Origin: a virus | Virus record (IMG/VR): IMGVR_UViG_3300031629_000069 | Coordinates: 1 to 25,661 of that record | Reading direction: 5' to 3' (one strand) | DNA length: 25,661 nt | Shown: piece after piece, positions 24,241 to 25,661 of the stretch | Position numbering within the stretch: position 1 is the stretch's first letter | Layout of the letters: the number at the start of each line of letters is the position of its first letter | Position numbers and translations under genes: made by a program | The notes under the pieces: model-generated | The model's database searches: none | What the model was told of the DNA's origin: nothing | The model's input: the letters and a program-made list of their open reading frames with translations, nothing else

Positions 24241-24868
24241 ATTTTTGTCTCAGATTCTCTTCAATTTCACTCTGCCCGTTTAACAATACTATAGGATAAT
24301 CTGATTTCATTTGATACGCTCTGGGTGGGGTATCAGTCTGAACATCTACTCCGCATAGAAACGAGTAGATCAACCCCCTAGGAAACACAGCTTGGATCAA
24401 GTGTTCATTATATAAGAACCAATCATCATTATCAAGATATTTCGTGATGTAATAATCATCATTTTCTAAGAAGTATTTATACACATGCTGGGCACTATCA
24501 TTCTCCCATGCCATCACACTTGAATTATACTCAGTAGGAAACTCATCTTTGTTCTTCCAATATGTTTTGCAGATTGTTGGTGTTGAGCAATATTCAAACA
24601 GTGGTTCGATGTCTCCCTGAATAACAGTATCTAAATCTATATAAATAACTTTACCAAGATCTGGTATATTGAATAGTTCCAACTTCCTCCAATGGGATTC
24701 AAGCGACTCATCAAGCAAAACAGTCTTGATATTCGGATGGATGTGTGGCTGATTCTGGCGATCTGTTAAGCAGACGTAATTATATTTACCTTTTGTAGCC
24801 TTATAAATATAATCGACATCACTTGAACTATATTTATCACCATAAAGGAGTGTTAAAATAGTCTTCAT
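24194..24868 (-). CDS. Glycosyltransferase, DLD type (paralogue 1, operon head)
   Basis: From the ATG at 24868 the product has 224 residues: M-K-T-I-L-T-L-L-Y-G-D-K-Y matches the K-W-G-N-K-Y start of the other transferases. The metal-binding motif is I-Y-I-D-L-D-T-V-I-Q-G-D with D78 and D80; later come E-Y-N-S-S-V-M-A-W and R-G-L-I-Y-S-F. An in-frame ATG at 24949 would give a longer form, but that extension would run through the promoter and ribosome-binding site of the divergent gene at 24917 and has no family resemblance. GGGAG lies about 12 bases upstream of the chosen start. It is the first gene of the leftward operon; no clear late octamer was found upstream on this strand, so early or middle expression is possible. 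Confidence 0.83.
   Translation of the reverse strand: MKTILTLLYGDKYSSSDVDYIYKATKGKYNYVCLTDRQNQPHIHPNIKTVLLDESLESHWRKLELFNIPDLGKVIYIDLDTVIQGDIEPLFEYCSTPTICKTYWKNKDEFPTEYNSSVMAWENDSAQHVYKYFLENDDYYITKYLDNDDWFLYNEHLIQAVFPRGLIYSFLCGVDVQTDTPPRAYQMKSDYPIVLLNGQSEIEENLRQKYDALYLHEMGQQVLP
24474..24481 (-). promoter_or_regulatory. Candidate minus-strand late promoter octamer
   Basis: The plus strand reads TATTTATA, giving exact TATAAATA on the minus strand. It lies within the first transferase gene, about 234 bases before the start of the 832-residue gene. It is the only exact late octamer I found reading into the island; chance occurrence cannot be excluded. Confidence 0.35.
24802..24809 (+). promoter_or_regulatory. 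Candidate late promoter antisense to transferase paralogue 1
   Basis: Exact TATAAATA reading rightward inside the minus-strand gene. Predicted start near 24815, about 102 bases before the ATG at 24917; such a transcript would run antisense to the first 54 or so bases of the transferase gene and its ribosome-binding site. Confidence 0.4.
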
Positions 24869-24890
24869 ATTATAGCTAAACTCCCACAAT

Positions 24891-24898
24891 GATAAATA
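24891..24898 (+). promoter_or_regulatory. Late promoter variant upstream of the 109-residue gene
   Basis: GATAAATA in the 48-base divergent gap. Predicted start near 24904 coincides with the ribosome-binding site AAAGGAA at 24904-24910, six bases before the ATG at 24917. Confidence 0.5.
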
Positions 24899-24916
24899 CA
24901 TATAAAGGAAACTTGA

Positions 24917-25246
24917 ATGGCAACCATAGCAAATCTCACTATCGACCAAGGCACAACCGTAAGTATTGTTGTGCCTGTGAAGAACACCGATGGTACTGTG
25001 AAAGACCTAACTGGATATACAGCCTATTCGCAGTTTCGCAAAAGTTATTACTCTACTACTTATACGACCTTCACCGCGACTCACGATGACGCAGGAGGCA
25101 ATATAACACTTGCATTGACTGCAATTCAATCTAGTGCTGTAAAAGCAGGTAGATACGTCTATGATGTAGAGACACTAACAGGAACAACAGTAGCCAGGGT
25201 GCAAGAAGGCATTATCACAGTGAATCCAGAAGTCACGAAGGTTTAA
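24917..25246 (+). CDS. Small beta-sandwich virion protein next to the neck gene
   Basis: The 109-residue product has the layout N-L-T-I-D-Q-G-T-T, then D-L-T-G-Y-T-A-Y-S-Q-F-R-K-S-Y, a beta hairpin region, and A-G-R-Y-V-Y-D-V-E-T-L followed by R-V-Q-E-G-I-I-T-V-N-P-E-V-T. This arrangement is widespread in small tailed-phage proteins that resemble the immunoglobulin-like N-terminal domain of receptor-binding-protein holders such as BppU, and in marine T4-like phages it is found just upstream of neck genes. It occupies the position of T4 wac (fibritin) but has no coiled coil, so it is not wac. It ends 10 bases before the neck gene, whose ribosome-binding site AAGGAGA overlaps its stop. Structural role likely, exact place unknown. 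Confidence 0.82.
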   Translation: MATIANLTIDQGTTVSIVVPVKNTDGTVKDLTGYTAYSQFRKSYYSTTYTTFTATHDDAGGNITLALTAIQSSAVKAGRYVYDVETLTGTTVARVQEGIITVNPEVTKV

Positions 25247-25256
25247 GGAGAAAATA

Positions 25257-25661
25257 ATGGCTAATGCATCAAGACAAGATTTAATCGACTACTGTATGAG
25301 GAGACTCGGGTTTCCTGTCATAGAGATAAATGTCGATGAAGATCAGGTCAGCGATAGAGTAGATGACGCACTACAATTCTTCAATGAATATCATTTTGAT
25401 GGCGTTGAGAAGACATATGTAAAGCATCAGGTTACTGGATCGACAATAAACATAACTAGTTCTGTAGACGCTTTCAATGCCACTGAGACAATAACCGGCT
25501 CCACTAGTGGCGCAACTGCTGAAATAGATACGTCTACCGTAGCGGGAGGCACAGCATTCATAGTTCGTAGAGTAACAGGCACATTCACTGCTAGTGAAAC
25601 TATCACTGGATCTGAATCTGGTGTTACTGCAACCACTACCTCATCCAATCCTCACATTGCA
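25257..25661 (+). CDS. gp13: Neck protein gp13, N-terminal part (runs off the window)
   Basis: The 135 visible residues start R-Q-D-L-I-D-Y-C-M-R-R-L-G-F-P-V-I-E-I-N and continue D-D-A-L-Q-F-F-N-E-Y-H-F-D-G-V-E-K, which aligns with the start of T4 gp13 (L-R-R-L-G-A-P-I-I, then E-Y-H-F-D-G-V). In T4, gp13 forms the neck with gp14 and seals the filled head for tail joining. From residue about 60 the sequence departs from T4: a beta repeat F-x-A-x-E-T-I-T-G-S-x-S-G-x-T-A occurs at 73 and again at 110, a 37-residue period, and resembles an inserted domain. The gene is incomplete, so total length and the rest of the fold cannot be judged. A strong AAGGAGA lies upstream of the ATG. Confidence 0.85.
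   Translation, partial: MANASRQDLIDYCMRRLGFPVIEINVDEDQVSDRVDDALQFFNEYHFDGVEKTYVKHQVTGSTINITSSVDAFNATETITGSTSGATAEIDTSTVAGGTAFIVRRVTGTFTASETITGSESGVTATTTSSNPHIA

Noticed and set aside
24831-24838. Minus-strand GATAAATA just inside the first transferase gene
   Set aside because: It is downstream of that gene's start codon and too far from the next gene to be convincing.
18934-24868. Transposon or integrated host segment carrying the modification island
   Set aside because: No transposase, integrase, terminal repeats or target duplication seen at either edge; base composition looks similar to the flanks.
24869-24949. Longer start for the first minus-strand transferase (ATG at 24949)
   Set aside because: The extra 27 residues run through the promoter and ribosome-binding site of the divergent gene and have no resemblance to the other transferases, all of which begin at the K-W-G-x-K-Y region.

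Overview
The window is a densely packed piece of the structural-gene region of a T4-like contractile-tailed phage (Caudoviricetes, myovirus morphology), most likely from a marine or other aquatic environment. Gene order follows T4 closely (gp25, PAAR tip/gp5.4, gp6, gp7-position protein, gp8, large fibre/pin-type proteins, then neck protein gp13). The inflated, repeat-rich baseplate proteins, the DUF4815-type giant protein and the Tyr-x-Gly tail-fibre repeats are typical of marine T4-like phages. TATAAATA/NATAAATA octamers of the T4 late-promoter type precede several genes. No photosynthesis or other host-diagnostic gene is present, so the host cannot be named.

Layout. Positions 1-9204 (+ strand) hold an uncharacterised helical protein, gp25, the PAAR spike tip, gp6, a 1215-residue gp7-position protein, a 150-residue virion protein and gp8: the baseplate wedge and spike. 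Positions 9217-17732 (+) hold a 2142-residue DUF4815-type protein, a small coiled-coil protein, a duplicated beta-rich protein and a YxG-repeat fibre protein: the baseplate periphery and host-contact parts. Positions 17800-18937 (+) hold an unknown helical protein and a glycosyltransferase with a DAD motif. Positions 18934-24868 (- strand) form a tightly overlapping six-gene operon: four related DxD glycosyltransferases (one an 832-residue fusion), a class I methyltransferase-like protein and a 2OG-Fe(II) oxygenase-like protein. Positions 24917-25661 return to the + strand with a small virion protein and the start of neck gene gp13.

The most unusual element is the minus-strand modification island interrupting the late structural module. 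Its 832-residue protein joins an N-terminal glycosyltransferase, a repetitive helical middle and a C-terminal region that reads as a shortened radical-SAM fold in which all three cluster cysteines of CX3CX2C are replaced (Q614, G618, F621), while the SPASM-like cysteines remain. Placed among fibre genes, the island is best explained as a set of enzymes decorating virion proteins or host/phage surface glycans; that is inference.

No tRNA, CRISPR, integrase, transposon or origin was recognised. No gene-free stretch exceeds 300 bases; the longest gaps are 7020-7090 and 17733-17799, both with promoter signals.
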